A DNA stretch of 64,000 bases from an uncultured Verrucomicrobiota bacterium. GTDB taxonomy: Bacteria > Verrucomicrobiota > Verrucomicrobiia > Opitutales > Opitutaceae. Shown here in pieces: positions 27,850 to 38,614 of this stretch (position 1 is the stretch's first letter; each line of letters starts with the position of its first letter). The notes beneath the pieces were generated by a model. That model had not been told where the DNA came from, did not search any database, and saw nothing but the letters and a program-made list of their open reading frames with translations. The translations under genes were made by a program, and so were the position numbers. Location: the NCBI GenBank assembly GCA_903876795.1, contig CAIRBK010000082.1:88623-152622 (forward strand). Reading direction: 5' to 3'.

Positions 27850-28694
27850 GGCCTTCGTGCTCCGTCAACCGCAGGTCGGAAAGCCGTCCAGAAAATCAGC
27901 GCCAGGCCGATAACCATGATGAAAAACGAATAAAAAGTCCCGCGGCTCAGGCCGAAAATCAAAGCGATGCCCGCGTCAGGTTCGCGGAAAAGCTCTCCGA
28001 TTATACGCACGATGGCGTAGCCAGCCAAAAACTCTCCCGCCAGGCGTCCGGGTTGGCGTGCAATCACCGTGGTTCGCCAAAACCGCCACTGCATGAAGGC
28101 CAGCAATAAGGCCCCCTCGAGCGCGGCTTCGTAGAGTTGCGAGGGATGACGCGGCGGGATCAGGTGGATAGGTCTTCCATCCGGGGCGCTGTCGGGGAAG
28201 ATGACTGCCCACGGCACCTGGGCGACCTTTCCCCAAAGCTCGCCGTTGATGAAGTTGGCGACGCGACCGAGCAGCAGACCCAAGGGTGCGACCGAAACGA
28301 TCAGGTCCCCGAGGTGCAGGAAGGAGATATGCCGGCTGCGTGCAAACCAGGCGATCGCCACGGCGACCCCAATGAATCCCCCGTGGCTGGCCATGCCGCC
28401 CTGCCAGACTTTGAAAACGGCGAGCGGGTCATCGACCAAACCTCGCCATCCCTCATACAAAAAAAACGAGCCGAGCCGTCCTCCTGCCATGACGCCGATG
28501 ACGATAAAGATTATAAAGTCAGCGATCAGCTCCGACGGCAGACGCGAACGTCCGGCGCGTGCGTAGATGTGCAACAGCCAGGCACCGCCCACAAAACCCA
28601 AGAGATAGGCCAGCCCGTAGTAGCGGATGCCGATAGTGTCGGAGAAGCGGATCAGAAATGGACTCAGGTCATGGACCCAGTAGGCAAGAAACAT
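27846..28694 (-). CDS. lgt: Prolipoprotein diacylglyceryl transferase
   Basis: A 282-residue membrane enzyme that moves diacylglycerol from phosphatidylglycerol to the lipobox cysteine. Around seven membrane helices are visible. Motifs are IRYYGLAYLLGF, GGRLGSFFLYEG, GGMASHGGFIGV, the Lgt signature GRVANFINGELWG, and PRHPSQLYEA. ATG 28694 begins at the first helix (MFLAYWVHDLSPF); an upstream ATG would add an unlikely basic tail. The lipoproteins in this window (binding protein, PEGA protein, lipocalin) are its expected substrates. Confidence 0.96.
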   Translation of the reverse strand: MFLAYWVHDLSPFLIRFSDTIGIRYYGLAYLLGFVGGAWLLHIYARAGRSRLPSELIADFIIFIVIGVMAGGRLGSFFLYEGWRGLVDDPLAVFKVWQGGMASHGGFIGVAVAIAWFARSRHISFLHLGDLIVSVAPLGLLLGRVANFINGELWGKVAQVPWAVIFPDSAPDGRPIHLIPPRHPSQLYEAALEGALLLAFMQWRFWRTTVIARQPGRLAGEFLAGYAIVRIIGELFREPDAGIALIFGLSRGTFYSFFIMVIGLALIFWTAFRPAVDGARRP

Positions 28695-28834
28695 GGCGGA
28701 AAAGGGGCGGTTTATTCGGTGAGGCGAGGTGCGAACACGATACCTGTGCGGCAAGACCGGTTGCGGCATGGGATCGCGGACAATTACCGATGTCAGTTGC
28801 TGGGCCAGAAGGCTTAACTTTCAAGGTTATTCCC

Positions 28835-28862
28835 TTGACCGGACTTGAATGCAAAAAATACT
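28835..28862 (+). promoter_or_regulatory. Possible sigma-70 promoter for the PEGA lipoprotein
   Basis: TTGACC (28835-28840) is followed after 16 bases by AATACT (28857-28862), 35 bases before the ATG at 28897. The -35 box matches the consensus at 5 of 6 positions and the -10 box at 4 of 6. It lies in the 200-base divergent gap with lgt. Confidence 0.4.
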
Positions 28863-28896
28863 TCGCGGCAGTCTCAAATTCTTACACCCCACCCCT

Positions 28897-29400
28897 ATGA
28901 AGATCAGATCTTTTGCCGCAGCCTCGTTGGCTATGTGTGTATTGGCCGGTTTATCCGGTTGCGCCTTGGTTTCCAAAGGCCGCACTCAATCCGTCGTGGT
29001 GCGTTCCAACCCTGAGGGCGCCACCGCTCTCATCAACGGCCACGAAGTGGGCAAGACTCCCTTGCGAGTCGCACTCAAGCGCGCCTCCGTCTACGAAATC
29101 GAGCTGCGCAAGCCTGGTTTTGAGAACGCTCCCACAGTTTTACTGCCTGCGGGCAACGAGTATTCAAAGCGTTTCCTGCGTTGGGGTATCGACGTCGATC
29201 TGGGTGCCACGACGGACTTGGTCCCTGGCGAGTTGAAGGTCGATTTGATCCCTGCTTTGCCTCCCGGAACTGAAGGCGATCGTTTCCTGGAAATGACTTA
29301 TCGCGTGCTTCAGGCTGACGCATTGCTTGCGGCCAAGGAAATCTCGCCCGCCGACCACAAGTATCTGGTTGGTGCCATCGTGAAGTTCTACTCGAACTGA
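28897..29400 (+). CDS. PEGA domain lipoprotein
   Basis: A 167-residue lipoprotein. The signal peptide ends in the lipobox LSGC (Cys22). A PEGA domain follows (VVRSNPEGATALINGHEVGKTP...ELRKPGFENAP), a small beta domain found on many surface and periplasmic proteins. The C-terminal 60 residues form predicted helices and are not recognised. ATG 28897 was chosen because it starts the signal peptide. A hairpin follows the stop at 29427-29452. Specific role unknown. Confidence 0.85.
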   Translation: MKIRSFAAASLAMCVLAGLSGCALVSKGRTQSVVVRSNPEGATALINGHEVGKTPLRVALKRASVYEIELRKPGFENAPTVLLPAGNEYSKRFLRWGIDVDLGATTDLVPGELKVDLIPALPPGTEGDRFLEMTYRVLQADALLAAKEISPADHKYLVGAIVKFYSN

Positions 29401-29426
29401 GCAAACGGCGGGTTAATTACGAGTCG

Positions 29427-29452
29427 CGGCGCGCGAAGTGACTTGCGCGCCG
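29427..29452 (+). terminator. Hairpin after the PEGA lipoprotein gene
   Basis: CGGCGCGC (29427-29434) pairs perfectly with GCGCGCCG (29445-29452) around a ten-base loop that adds two more pairs (one wobble). It lies 27 bases after the stop and 28 bases before gcvT. The downstream T run is weak, so it is a probable rather than certain terminator. Confidence 0.5.
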
Positions 29453-29479
29453 TCTCTGCGGTGGCCGTAGTTTCGTCTA

Positions 29480-30586
29480 ATGAGTGAACTGAAACGCACG
29501 CCTCTGCGCGATTTCCATGCCGTCAACGGAGCGCGCCTGGTCGATTTTGCCGGCTGGGAGATGCCGGTCCAATACCGCTCCATTCTTGAGGAGCACAAGG
29601 CCGTGCGCCGCACCGCCGGACTTTTCGATGTCAGCCATATGGGCGAGGTCGATGTCAAGGGGCCCGACGCCCTGCGATACCTGAATCATCTCGTGACCAA
29701 CGACGTGGCCAGGCTCTTCCCCGGGCGCGTGCTTTATTCGCCGATGTGCTATCCCAACGGCGGCGTGGTCGATGACCTGTTGGTCTATATGCGAGCCCCC
29801 GAGGACTACTTCCTCTGCATCAACGCGGGTAACATAGACAAGGACGTAGCCTGGCTCCACGAGCAGGCCAAGGGGTTCAACGTCGCGGTCACTGATCGCT
29901 CGGAAGATTACGCGCTGATCGCCGTCCAAGGCCCCGCCGCCGCCGCCATCGTGCAATCGCTCACGGGAGCCAAGCTCGACCGCATCGGCTACTACCACTT
30001 TGCCGAGGGCACCGTGGCGGGCGTTCATTGCATCATCAGCCGCACCGGCTACACCGGAGAGGATGGCTTTGAACTTTACCATGCGGCCGGTGACGCCGTC
30101 ACCCTCACCGAGGCCGTCGTGAAGGCCGGTGCCGCGCACGGGCTTGAACTTACCGGACTCGGCGCGCGTGACAGCCTGCGTCTTGAGGCCGGTTATCCTC
30201 TCTACGGACACGAGATCACTGCGGACATCTCCCCGCTTACCGCCGGGCTTGGCTGGACGGTGAAACTCGACAAGGGCATCGATTTCATCGGACGTGACGC
30301 CCTGGCCGCTGAAAAGAAAAACGGCGCGCCCAGCAAAGTCGTGTATTTCAAGACGGGTGACCGCCGCATCGTGCGCGCCGACGCACCGGTGCTCGGAGCC
30401 GATGGCACTCCCGCAGGCAAGGTCCTTTCGGGCACGCTCTCGCCGATTTTCAATGAGGCTATTGGTTCCGCCCTCGTGGCCTCCGCCTCGGCCACCGGAC
30501 CGCTGTCGGTCGATATCCGCGGGACTCCGATCCATTTGCAGCTAGTCAAACCTCCCTTTGTCCCACTAAAGAAAGCGTCCTCATGA
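29480..30586 (+). CDS. gcvT: Glycine cleavage system T protein (aminomethyltransferase)
   Basis: A 368-residue enzyme that transfers the methylene group from the H-protein lipoyl arm to tetrahydrofolate and releases ammonia. Conserved blocks are LVDFAGWEMPVQY, GLFDVSHMGEV, LYSPMCYPNGGVVDDLLVY, ALIAVQGP, ISRTGYTGEDGFELY, GARDSLRLEAGYPLYGHEI and the C-terminal SGTLSPIF. Its stop overlaps the gcvH start (ATGA). No glycine riboswitch is visible in the 79 bases upstream, and gcvP is not downstream. Confidence 0.96.
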   Translation: MSELKRTPLRDFHAVNGARLVDFAGWEMPVQYRSILEEHKAVRRTAGLFDVSHMGEVDVKGPDALRYLNHLVTNDVARLFPGRVLYSPMCYPNGGVVDDLLVYMRAPEDYFLCINAGNIDKDVAWLHEQAKGFNVAVTDRSEDYALIAVQGPAAAAIVQSLTGAKLDRIGYYHFAEGTVAGVHCIISRTGYTGEDGFELYHAAGDAVTLTEAVVKAGAAHGLELTGLGARDSLRLEAGYPLYGHEITADISPLTAGLGWTVKLDKGIDFIGRDALAAEKKNGAPSKVVYFKTGDRRIVRADAPVLGADGTPAGKVLSGTLSPIFNEAIGSALVASASATGPLSVDIRGTPIHLQLVKPPFVPLKKASS

Positions 30587-30966
30587 GCAGCGTTCCCTCC
30601 GATCTCCGTTACGCGAAATCCCACGAATGGCTTAAGCCCGCCGGTGACGGCACGGCGACGGTCGGCATCACCGACTACGCCCAGAACAGCCTCGGCGACA
30701 TCACCTATGTGCAACTCCCGAAGGTGGGCGCGACGCTCACCGCCGGCCAGGTTTACGGCGTGGTCGAGTCGGTCAAGGCCGCCTCCGATCTTTATTCGCC
30801 CGTGGCGGGCACCGTTGTCGAGGTGAACTCCGCGCTGGATTCCGCCCCCGAGACCGTGAATGGCTCACCCTACGAGGGGGGCTGGATGATCAAGCTCAAG
30901 CTGGCCGATCCCGCCGCCGTGAGCGCCCTGCTCGACTCGGTTGCCTACGGCAAGCTGATCGGTTGA
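30583..30966 (+). CDS. gcvH: Glycine cleavage system H protein
   Basis: A 127-residue lipoyl carrier protein that shuttles the aminomethyl intermediate between the P, T and L proteins. It starts with the usual RYAKSHEWLKPAG, then GITDYAQNSLGDITYVQLP. The lipoylated lysine is in VVESVKAASDLYSPVAG. It is translationally coupled to gcvT by a 4-base overlap. The next gene downstream is convergent, so gcvP must be elsewhere. Confidence 0.97.
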   Translation: MSSVPSDLRYAKSHEWLKPAGDGTATVGITDYAQNSLGDITYVQLPKVGATLTAGQVYGVVESVKAASDLYSPVAGTVVEVNSALDSAPETVNGSPYEGGWMIKLKLADPAAVSALLDSVAYGKLIG

Positions 30967-30991
30967 TCGCCCGCCGAACGGGTGGCGCGGG

Positions 30992-31525
30992 TTAGAGTCT
31001 CACGCGGCTCCGCTGCGCAACCCAGTCGACGATGGCTTCTTCCTTGTCTCCCAGGCGCCACACGAGGTTGAGGAACTCAACCGGGTGGATGTCGTGGGTC
31101 TTGAAGAAACGACGATCGCCGCCGCAGCAATACATCATCGAAGCCGGCAGTTCTCCGCGGAGCTTTGCGCGGGTCTTGGGGAGGATGCGAGGAAGCCAGC
31201 CGATACCCTGGACACTCTCGTCCTTCGCCGGCCAGGTATCGGGATTGGAGATTACGCCGGATGAGCGTCCCTGCTGGACGTTAAGAAAAAAATCGCGACG
31301 CAGGTATTCCACGCCGAGGGCGATCTCGAAGCCTGGCTCGCCGTCGTAGTTGTTGTGATCCTCCGCGTAATCGTAGAGGTGCTGGGCGGTCAGGCCGTTG
31401 CCCGCCAGCCAGGCGGATTCTTCGGCGGTGAAAAACGTATCCGCCCCGCGCTGGCCGCGGGCGTAGTGCGCTACGGACTGGTCGTAGAGCGAACGGAAAG
31501 TGGAGGCGAACGAGTAGTGGCTCAT
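30992..31525 (-). CDS. DUF5069 family protein
   Basis: A 177-residue soluble protein. The C-terminal half contains GIGWLPRILPKTRAKLRGEL, YCCGGDRRFFKTHDIHPVEF and DWVAQRSRVRL, the conserved blocks of DUF5069, a family concentrated in Verrucomicrobiota and Planctomycetota. The N-terminal half is helical. No signal peptide, membrane segment or catalytic motif is recognised, and function is unknown. It is a single gene between convergent gcvH and the rnr gene. Confidence 0.82.
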   Translation of the reverse strand: MSHYSFASTFRSLYDQSVAHYARGQRGADTFFTAEESAWLAGNGLTAQHLYDYAEDHNNYDGEPGFEIALGVEYLRRDFFLNVQQGRSSGVISNPDTWPAKDESVQGIGWLPRILPKTRAKLRGELPASMMYCCGGDRRFFKTHDIHPVEFLNLVWRLGDKEEAIVDWVAQRSRVRL

Positions 31526-31602
31526 GATGATAACGACCGAGACTAGCCCAAGGCGCGGAAAGACGCAAAGGATGTGGCCACAAACCGACCGAAGCTTGGG
31601 GC

Positions 31603-34032
<2,430 letters not shown>

Positions 34033-34114
34033 TTCGGATGAAGTTATCCCAAAACTACGGCCAGTCCGAGTTTTGCAGTGGAAAATAGGCAACGTCAGGG
34101 CCTATGATACGGCG

Positions 34115-35557
34115 ATGAAAATCGTCCAAGCCGCCAGCGAATTGTTCCCTTACGTGAAAACCGGCGGTCTGGCGGATGCAGTGGCTGCTTTGTCGGCCAC
34201 ATTGGCCGGGCGCGGCCACGAGCTTGTGGTTTTTCTGCCTGGTTACCGCGCGGTGGTGGACCACCCGGATGCAGTCAACGCCATGCGCACATCTGGACTG
34301 CGGATCGAGATGGGCGATGTGTTCATGACCGGGGAGGTGCGGTCATTTTCACCGGCTCCCCGCGTGACGGTACACCTGATCTGCCGCGACGAGTTTTATG
34401 ACCGGCGCCATCCTTATGGCACACGCGAGCGCGACTACGACGACAACCATGATCGCTTCATTTTCTTCTGCAAGGGCGTGGTCGAGACGCTGCGTTTCCT
34501 GGAGCTCCGCGCCGACGTCGTCCACGGCCATGACTGGCAATGCGGCCTGCTTCCGCTGCTGCTGCGTCATGCGGAACAGCGCCACCGGATCACCCTGGCC
34601 ACGAAAACGGTGTTCACCATTCACAACCTCGCATTCCAGGGTGTGTTTCCGATGAGCACATTTCACCGGACGAACCTGCCCGAGGAGCTGACTGGCATCG
34701 ACGGCGTCGAGTTCTACGGACAGATGAGCATGATGAAGGGCGGGATATTGTTCGCCGACCGCATCACCACGGTCAGTCCGCAGTATGCGCGCGAAATCCA
34801 GACGTCGGAGTTTGGTTGCGGTCTCGAGGGTGTGGTCGCAAGCCGCTCCGAAGACATCGTGGGTCTGGTCAACGGGATCGACGCGCACATCTGGAATCCG
34901 GCCACCGATGCGCTCATACCCGCGAACTACACCGTTGGGAATCTGGAGGGCAAGGCGGCGTGCCGTGCGGATTTGCTTAAGAAAAGCGGCTTCGACCCCA
35001 AGTTTTCCGGGCCGGTCTTTGGCATGGTGTGCCGACTCACCGAGCAGAAAGGCGTCGATCTGGTGCTGGCCAACGCGGGCTTTTTCAAGAAACACAACGT
35101 GCGTCTGATCGTGCTCGGGACCGGCGAAAAGCGTCTTGAATCGGCGTTGCGCGAGCTGGCCGCAGAGACGCCGGAGCGCGTGGCCCTATCCAACAGGCTG
35201 GACGAGGGCATGAGCCATCTCATCGAGGCGGGTTCGGACTTTTTTGTGATGCCCTCGCGTTTCGAGCCGTGCGGACTGAACCAGATGTATTCCCAGGTTT
35301 ACGGCACGATCCCGTTGGTTGCGCGGGTGGGCGGCCTGGCGGATACGGTGGTGGATATCGATCAAGATCCCGAGGCCGGGACGGGCGTGATGTTTAGTCC
35401 GACCGAAGAAGGTCTGGCGTTTGGCCTGGAGCGTGCCCTGAAGTTATTTGACCAAAAACCGGAGTTCCACGCCGTGCGGACACGAGCCATGGGCGGCAAC
35501 TTCAGCTGGGCCAAAACCGTGCAGGCATACGAGGGGCTTTACGCCGACGCCATCTGA
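34115..35557 (+). CDS. glgA: Glycogen synthase (ADP-glucose, GT5)
   Basis: A 480-residue glycosyltransferase that extends alpha-1,4-glucan from ADP-glucose. The N-terminus MKIVQAASELFPYVKTGGLADAVAAL includes the KTGGL nucleotide-sugar loop. VHGHDWQCGLLPLL, FTIHNLAFQGVFP, GLVNGIDAHIWNP, the C-terminal donor-binding RLTEQKGVDLV and PSRFEPCGLNQMYSQVYGTI follow. The family usually has KTGGLGD; here Ala replaces the second Gly. Length is typical. ATG 34115 matches the family start. No other glg genes are nearby. Confidence 0.95.
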   Translation: MKIVQAASELFPYVKTGGLADAVAALSATLAGRGHELVVFLPGYRAVVDHPDAVNAMRTSGLRIEMGDVFMTGEVRSFSPAPRVTVHLICRDEFYDRRHPYGTRERDYDDNHDRFIFFCKGVVETLRFLELRADVVHGHDWQCGLLPLLLRHAEQRHRITLATKTVFTIHNLAFQGVFPMSTFHRTNLPEELTGIDGVEFYGQMSMMKGGILFADRITTVSPQYAREIQTSEFGCGLEGVVASRSEDIVGLVNGIDAHIWNPATDALIPANYTVGNLEGKAACRADLLKKSGFDPKFSGPVFGMVCRLTEQKGVDLVLANAGFFKKHNVRLIVLGTGEKRLESALRELAAETPERVALSNRLDEGMSHLIEAGSDFFVMPSRFEPCGLNQMYSQVYGTIPLVARVGGLADTVVDIDQDPEAGTGVMFSPTEEGLAFGLERALKLFDQKPEFHAVRTRAMGGNFSWAKTVQAYEGLYADAI

Positions 35558-35581
35558 GGAAAACCGCCGTAGCGGACAGGT

Positions 35582-36259
35582 TTATTTTTTGCCGGCATAG
35601 ACATAATCCGAGTAGGTCACCGACATGTCTTGGTCGAGTGAACGCACCCACATGGCGCGACCGCGGATTCGGACCTGAACCTCCAGAAGGAGTGAAGGGC
35701 GGTCTTCTTTCGGAAGAGAGTAGATCATGGTGGTCCGCGCCTCTTGAACCTTCACCATCATGACGGGGGAAAACGGCTCGGTGTTGGCCAGTTCGATTTT
35801 CTGGATTGTTCGCGTGGGGCGATGCAGCGTGTAGGTAACGCGCATAAACTCGGCCGAGCGGTCGTCCTTGTCGCCAGGTTTGAGGCGAAAGCGATAAACG
35901 CCCTGTTCGGGGCTCTCGGAAAGAGTTTCAAAACTCTCGGGAATAATCTGATCCTTTACGTTGGGAGCGGTTTCGTTGGAGGAACGGCGGGCCTTGAGTT
36001 CCGTGTATTTCAGAATTTCGTCGGCGTTGGGCGCGCGGCCGTCCTGCTTGAGCAATTTCCATTGGACCGACTGGCGGCCGAGCGGGTCGAAGCTTTCCAC
36101 CCGACTGTGGTCCGCCGCCGTGGTGGTCTGGACAAAGCCCCAGCCCCTGGGTCCCTCGGTGCGGAAGTCTTTGAGGGCGGCGGTCAGCTCGGGCGGCATG
36201 GGGGACGCCGTTATACGGCTGATGAAGACGACGAATAAAAGGGCGATCGAAAGACGCAT
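35582..36259 (-). CDS. Exported protein of unknown function
   Basis: A 225-residue protein with an N-terminal signal peptide (MRLSIALLFVVFISRITASP). The mature part is mixed alpha/beta with an extended strand pattern (GVYRFRLKPGDKDDR, MRVTYTLHRPTRTIQKIELA, LLLEVQVRIRGRAMWVRSLD), which loosely recalls outer-membrane-associated beta proteins. I do not recognise the family. It lies 36 bases after the lipocalin gene on the same strand and could share its transcript. It converges with glgA. Confidence 0.7.
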   Translation of the reverse strand: MRLSIALLFVVFISRITASPMPPELTAALKDFRTEGPRGWGFVQTTTAADHSRVESFDPLGRQSVQWKLLKQDGRAPNADEILKYTELKARRSSNETAPNVKDQIIPESFETLSESPEQGVYRFRLKPGDKDDRSAEFMRVTYTLHRPTRTIQKIELANTEPFSPVMMVKVQEARTTMIYSLPKEDRPSLLLEVQVRIRGRAMWVRSLDQDMSVTYSDYVYAGKK

Positions 36260-36295
36260 CGTGCCGTCAAACGCGAAGCGGGCGCGGCTGGCAAC

Positions 36296-36838
36296 TCAAC
36301 TCGGGGGTTGGGGCACCTTGACGATTTTCGCCGGATCGTAGCCTTGGCTGCGAATGCGCTCCATGATGGCGGAGTAGGTCGCTTCGGGCAACCGACGTTC
36401 GCGCGCGAGTATCCACAGCAATCCTCTACCCGGAGTGCCCACGACCGCCCAGTTATAATCGGGATCCAATTCGAGCACCAGATAGGTGGTGGCGAGCGGC
36501 CAGAGAAAGCGCACTTTCCACTCCGCGTTGGTCCGGGTGTTTACGACCCAAGCGGTGCCATGCCAGGTGTGCTCGGGCGCATCGAAGTCACCTCTGCGGA
36601 ATGTAAAGTCGTTGATGAGCTTGCCGTCAGGACGTCGGGCATAGGTGTCGTAGCTGGCGACTTTCCCGTTTTCCAGAAAGTAGGGGATATTGGCTATGAC
36701 ATACCAGCGGCCGAGATAGCGGTCCATGTCCACATAATCGACGGTGCGAAGCGGCCGGTCGGTTTTCAGGGTGGAACAGCCGGCCGTAAACAAGAGCAAC
36801 AGAACGAGACAAGGGCGGATCATGATAAGAATACGCAT
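36296..36838 (-). CDS. Lipocalin family lipoprotein (Blc-like)
   Basis: A 180-residue outer-membrane lipocalin with a lipobox-type signal (LLLLFTAGC, Cys at about residue 17). The first lipocalin motif is DRYLGRWYVIANIPYF with the invariant GxW. The beta-barrel continues through WHGTAWVVN and TTYLVLELDPDYNWAVVGTP, and the C-terminal helix contains LPEATYSAIMERIRSQGYD, like Blc. Blc-type proteins bind fatty acids or lysophospholipids. ATG 36838 is preferred; ATG 36823 is possible. Confidence 0.9.
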   Translation of the reverse strand: MRILIMIRPCLVLLLLFTAGCSTLKTDRPLRTVDYVDMDRYLGRWYVIANIPYFLENGKVASYDTYARRPDGKLINDFTFRRGDFDAPEHTWHGTAWVVNTRTNAEWKVRFLWPLATTYLVLELDPDYNWAVVGTPGRGLLWILARERRLPEATYSAIMERIRSQGYDPAKIVKVPQPPS

Positions 36839-36905
36839 GGACCTCGCCTTTGGATGAAGGTTCGGCCGCATTCCGTTTTCGGGAGCCGGCGGATGTTTGC
36901 CGGGC

Positions 36906-37754
36906 TCAGTTGCTGATGAGCATCATCGGGCCCTCGGCCTTGGGGACGCCGCCCTTCCGCTCCAGCGAGACCGCGAAAACCTGGGCTACGTCCACGGTTT
37001 TCCCGGGTTTGAAGTTCACGCGGGCTTCGCCGGTCGTGGCATCGACGGTGAATACACCGCCGTCCACCGGGATCGGATACTGCGGGTCGATGACCCAGAG
37101 CTGATAATCCTTGTCAGGGGCGAGGGCGGGCAATTGGGAGACGACCAGGACGCCCTCCTGGCGGTCGGGATTCCAGACGGCGATGGCGCGGGCCTCGGGC
37201 GAATTGCCGGCGAGGGATTTGAGTGAGGCGATTTTGAGTCGGGCGATGTCGGCCTGAATGCGCAGATCGTTGATGAGGCGGTCGGCGGAGGCGAGGCGGT
37301 CGAGTTGACCGCGCGAGAGGATGCGTTCGGCTTCGAGGAGGTTTTTGAAGGTGCCGGCTTCGAGGCGGGCGACTCGTTCGGCTTCGAGGATGGACTGGAG
37401 TTCGCCGCGGACGTTGAAGCTCTTGGCTGCGAAGAAAAACGCCGCGAAGAAGAAGCAGGCGGCGGAAGCCCAACCCAGCCAGGCTGGAAGTGTGGGGAAG
37501 GGGAGAATCTGACCGTGGTTGCTGCCGGGGTGAGGAACCGCAGAATTGAGGATGCGGGCGCGCAAGGCGGCTGAGGGCGGCGGGACGGCCGGGGCGGTGA
37601 AGGCGAGGTCGGCGGCGGAATTTCGAAGCGAAGCGACGAGGCGGCGCAAATCGGGATCGGCGGCGAGCGCGGTTTCAAACGCGGCGAGTTCCTCGCCTTC
37701 GAGCAAGTCGAGGGCGTGGAGCGCGGCGAGTTCTTCGTGGCGTTCGTCGATCAT
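36906..37754 (-). CDS. Anti-sigma factor, RskA type
   Basis: A 282-residue membrane anti-sigma factor. The N-terminal anti-sigma domain (HEELAALHALDLLEGEELAAFE) faces the cytoplasm. One membrane helix follows (LGWASAACFFFAAFFFAA, about residues 92-109), then a coiled-coil (about 115-165). The C-terminal anti-sigma-K domain (LPALAPDKDYQLWVID...FKPGK) faces the periplasm. It should hold the ECF sigma factor encoded just upstream, with which it shares a 4-base overlap. Confidence 0.93.
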   Translation of the reverse strand: MIDERHEELAALHALDLLEGEELAAFETALAADPDLRRLVASLRNSAADLAFTAPAVPPPSAALRARILNSAVPHPGSNHGQILPFPTLPAWLGWASAACFFFAAFFFAAKSFNVRGELQSILEAERVARLEAGTFKNLLEAERILSRGQLDRLASADRLINDLRIQADIARLKIASLKSLAGNSPEARAIAVWNPDRQEGVLVVSQLPALAPDKDYQLWVIDPQYPIPVDGGVFTVDATTGEARVNFKPGKTVDVAQVFAVSLERKGGVPKAEGPMMLISN

Positions 37755-38341
37755 AACTGGGCGGCCAGGACGTCGCGGAGCTTGAGCAGGCCCCGGCGGA
37801 TGCGGGCTTTGACGGTGCCGAGGGGCTGGGTGAGTTTTTGAGCGATCTCCTGCTGGGTGAGCCCGCCGAAGTAGGCGAGCTGGAGGGCGTCACGCTGGTC
37901 TGCCGGCAAGGCGGTGAGAGCGCGGCGGACGGCGGAGGCTTTTTCCTTGAGCCAGGTGGTGTCGCCGCCATCGGCGGGAGTGTTGGTCTCGTCGTAGCCG
38001 AGGTCGGCGGGGTTGGCTTGGTCGAGGAGTTCGGAGCGGCGTTGGCGCGAACGAAGGCGGTCAATGGCCCGGTTGCGCACGAGGGTGGCGGCCCAGGAGA
38101 AGGCGTGGCCGCGGGTGGCGTCGAAATCGGGGGCTTTTTGCCAGAGTGTCACGAAGGCATCATGGAGGACGTCTTCGGCCTCGGTGGTGTCGCGCAGGAT
38201 GTTGCAGGCGAGGGCGTGCAGGGGGCGGCCCCAGCGGTCGTAGAGTTCTCCGAGGGCGGCTTGATCTCCTTGGGCCGCGCTGGCCAGCAGTCGTGCGTCG
38301 ATGGCGCGGCGATCGGCTTCGGAATCGTCGGCGGCCGTCAT
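37751..38341 (-). CDS. ECF RNA polymerase sigma factor (SigK-like)
   Basis: A 196-residue sigma-70 family protein. Region 2 reads ALGELYDRWGRPLHALACNI and EDVLHDAFVTLWQKAP with AFSWAATLVRNRAIDRLRS. Region 4 reads LPADQRDALQLAYFGGLTQQ and KLTQPLGTVKARIRRGLLKL, the -35-binding helix-turn-helix. ATG 38341 is preferred because GGAG lies 8 bases upstream; an in-frame ATG at 38359 lacks one. The pair with an RskA-type anti-sigma factor suggests an envelope or redox stress response. Confidence 0.93.
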   Translation of the reverse strand: MTAADDSEADRRAIDARLLASAAQGDQAALGELYDRWGRPLHALACNILRDTTEAEDVLHDAFVTLWQKAPDFDATRGHAFSWAATLVRNRAIDRLRSRQRRSELLDQANPADLGYDETNTPADGGDTTWLKEKASAVRRALTALPADQRDALQLAYFGGLTQQEIAQKLTQPLGTVKARIRRGLLKLRDVLAAQL

Positions 38342-38528
38342 GGGCGAATCTCCACTCATGCGGTGTTCGCGCAAGGCGCGGGCAACCTCGCGTCCTCGCG
38401 GGGGAGCGACGGACTCAACGGGATCAAGCGCAGTGAGGTTGAGGGTGAGCACTTCATGAGTGTAACGTGCGGCGTGGCCGGAGGGACGCAGAGATTCAGG
38501 TTTTAGCGGTGAGTGGCAAGTTTAAGAC

Positions 38529-38566
38529 GGCGGCCGAAGTGAGCATCGAAGCTCACTTCAGCCGCC
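38529..38566 (-). terminator. Long stem-loop downstream of the oxidoreductase gene
   Basis: GGCGGC plus GAAGTGAGC pair with GCTCACTTC plus GCCGCC around the loop ATCGAA, a 15-pair stem with one mismatch. It lies about 50 bases after the end of the Gfo/Idh/MocA gene and before the sigma-factor promoter region. The T run on the minus strand is short, so it could also be a regulatory structure. Confidence 0.5.
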
Positions 38567-38614
38567 TGTAACATGGGCCTCTGGGTAGACACTGCCGGGC
38601 AAATTGGTTCCCTC

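Noticed and set aside
29401..29479. Glycine riboswitch upstream of gcvT
   Set aside because: The 79-base gap is too short and holds only a terminator-like hairpin.
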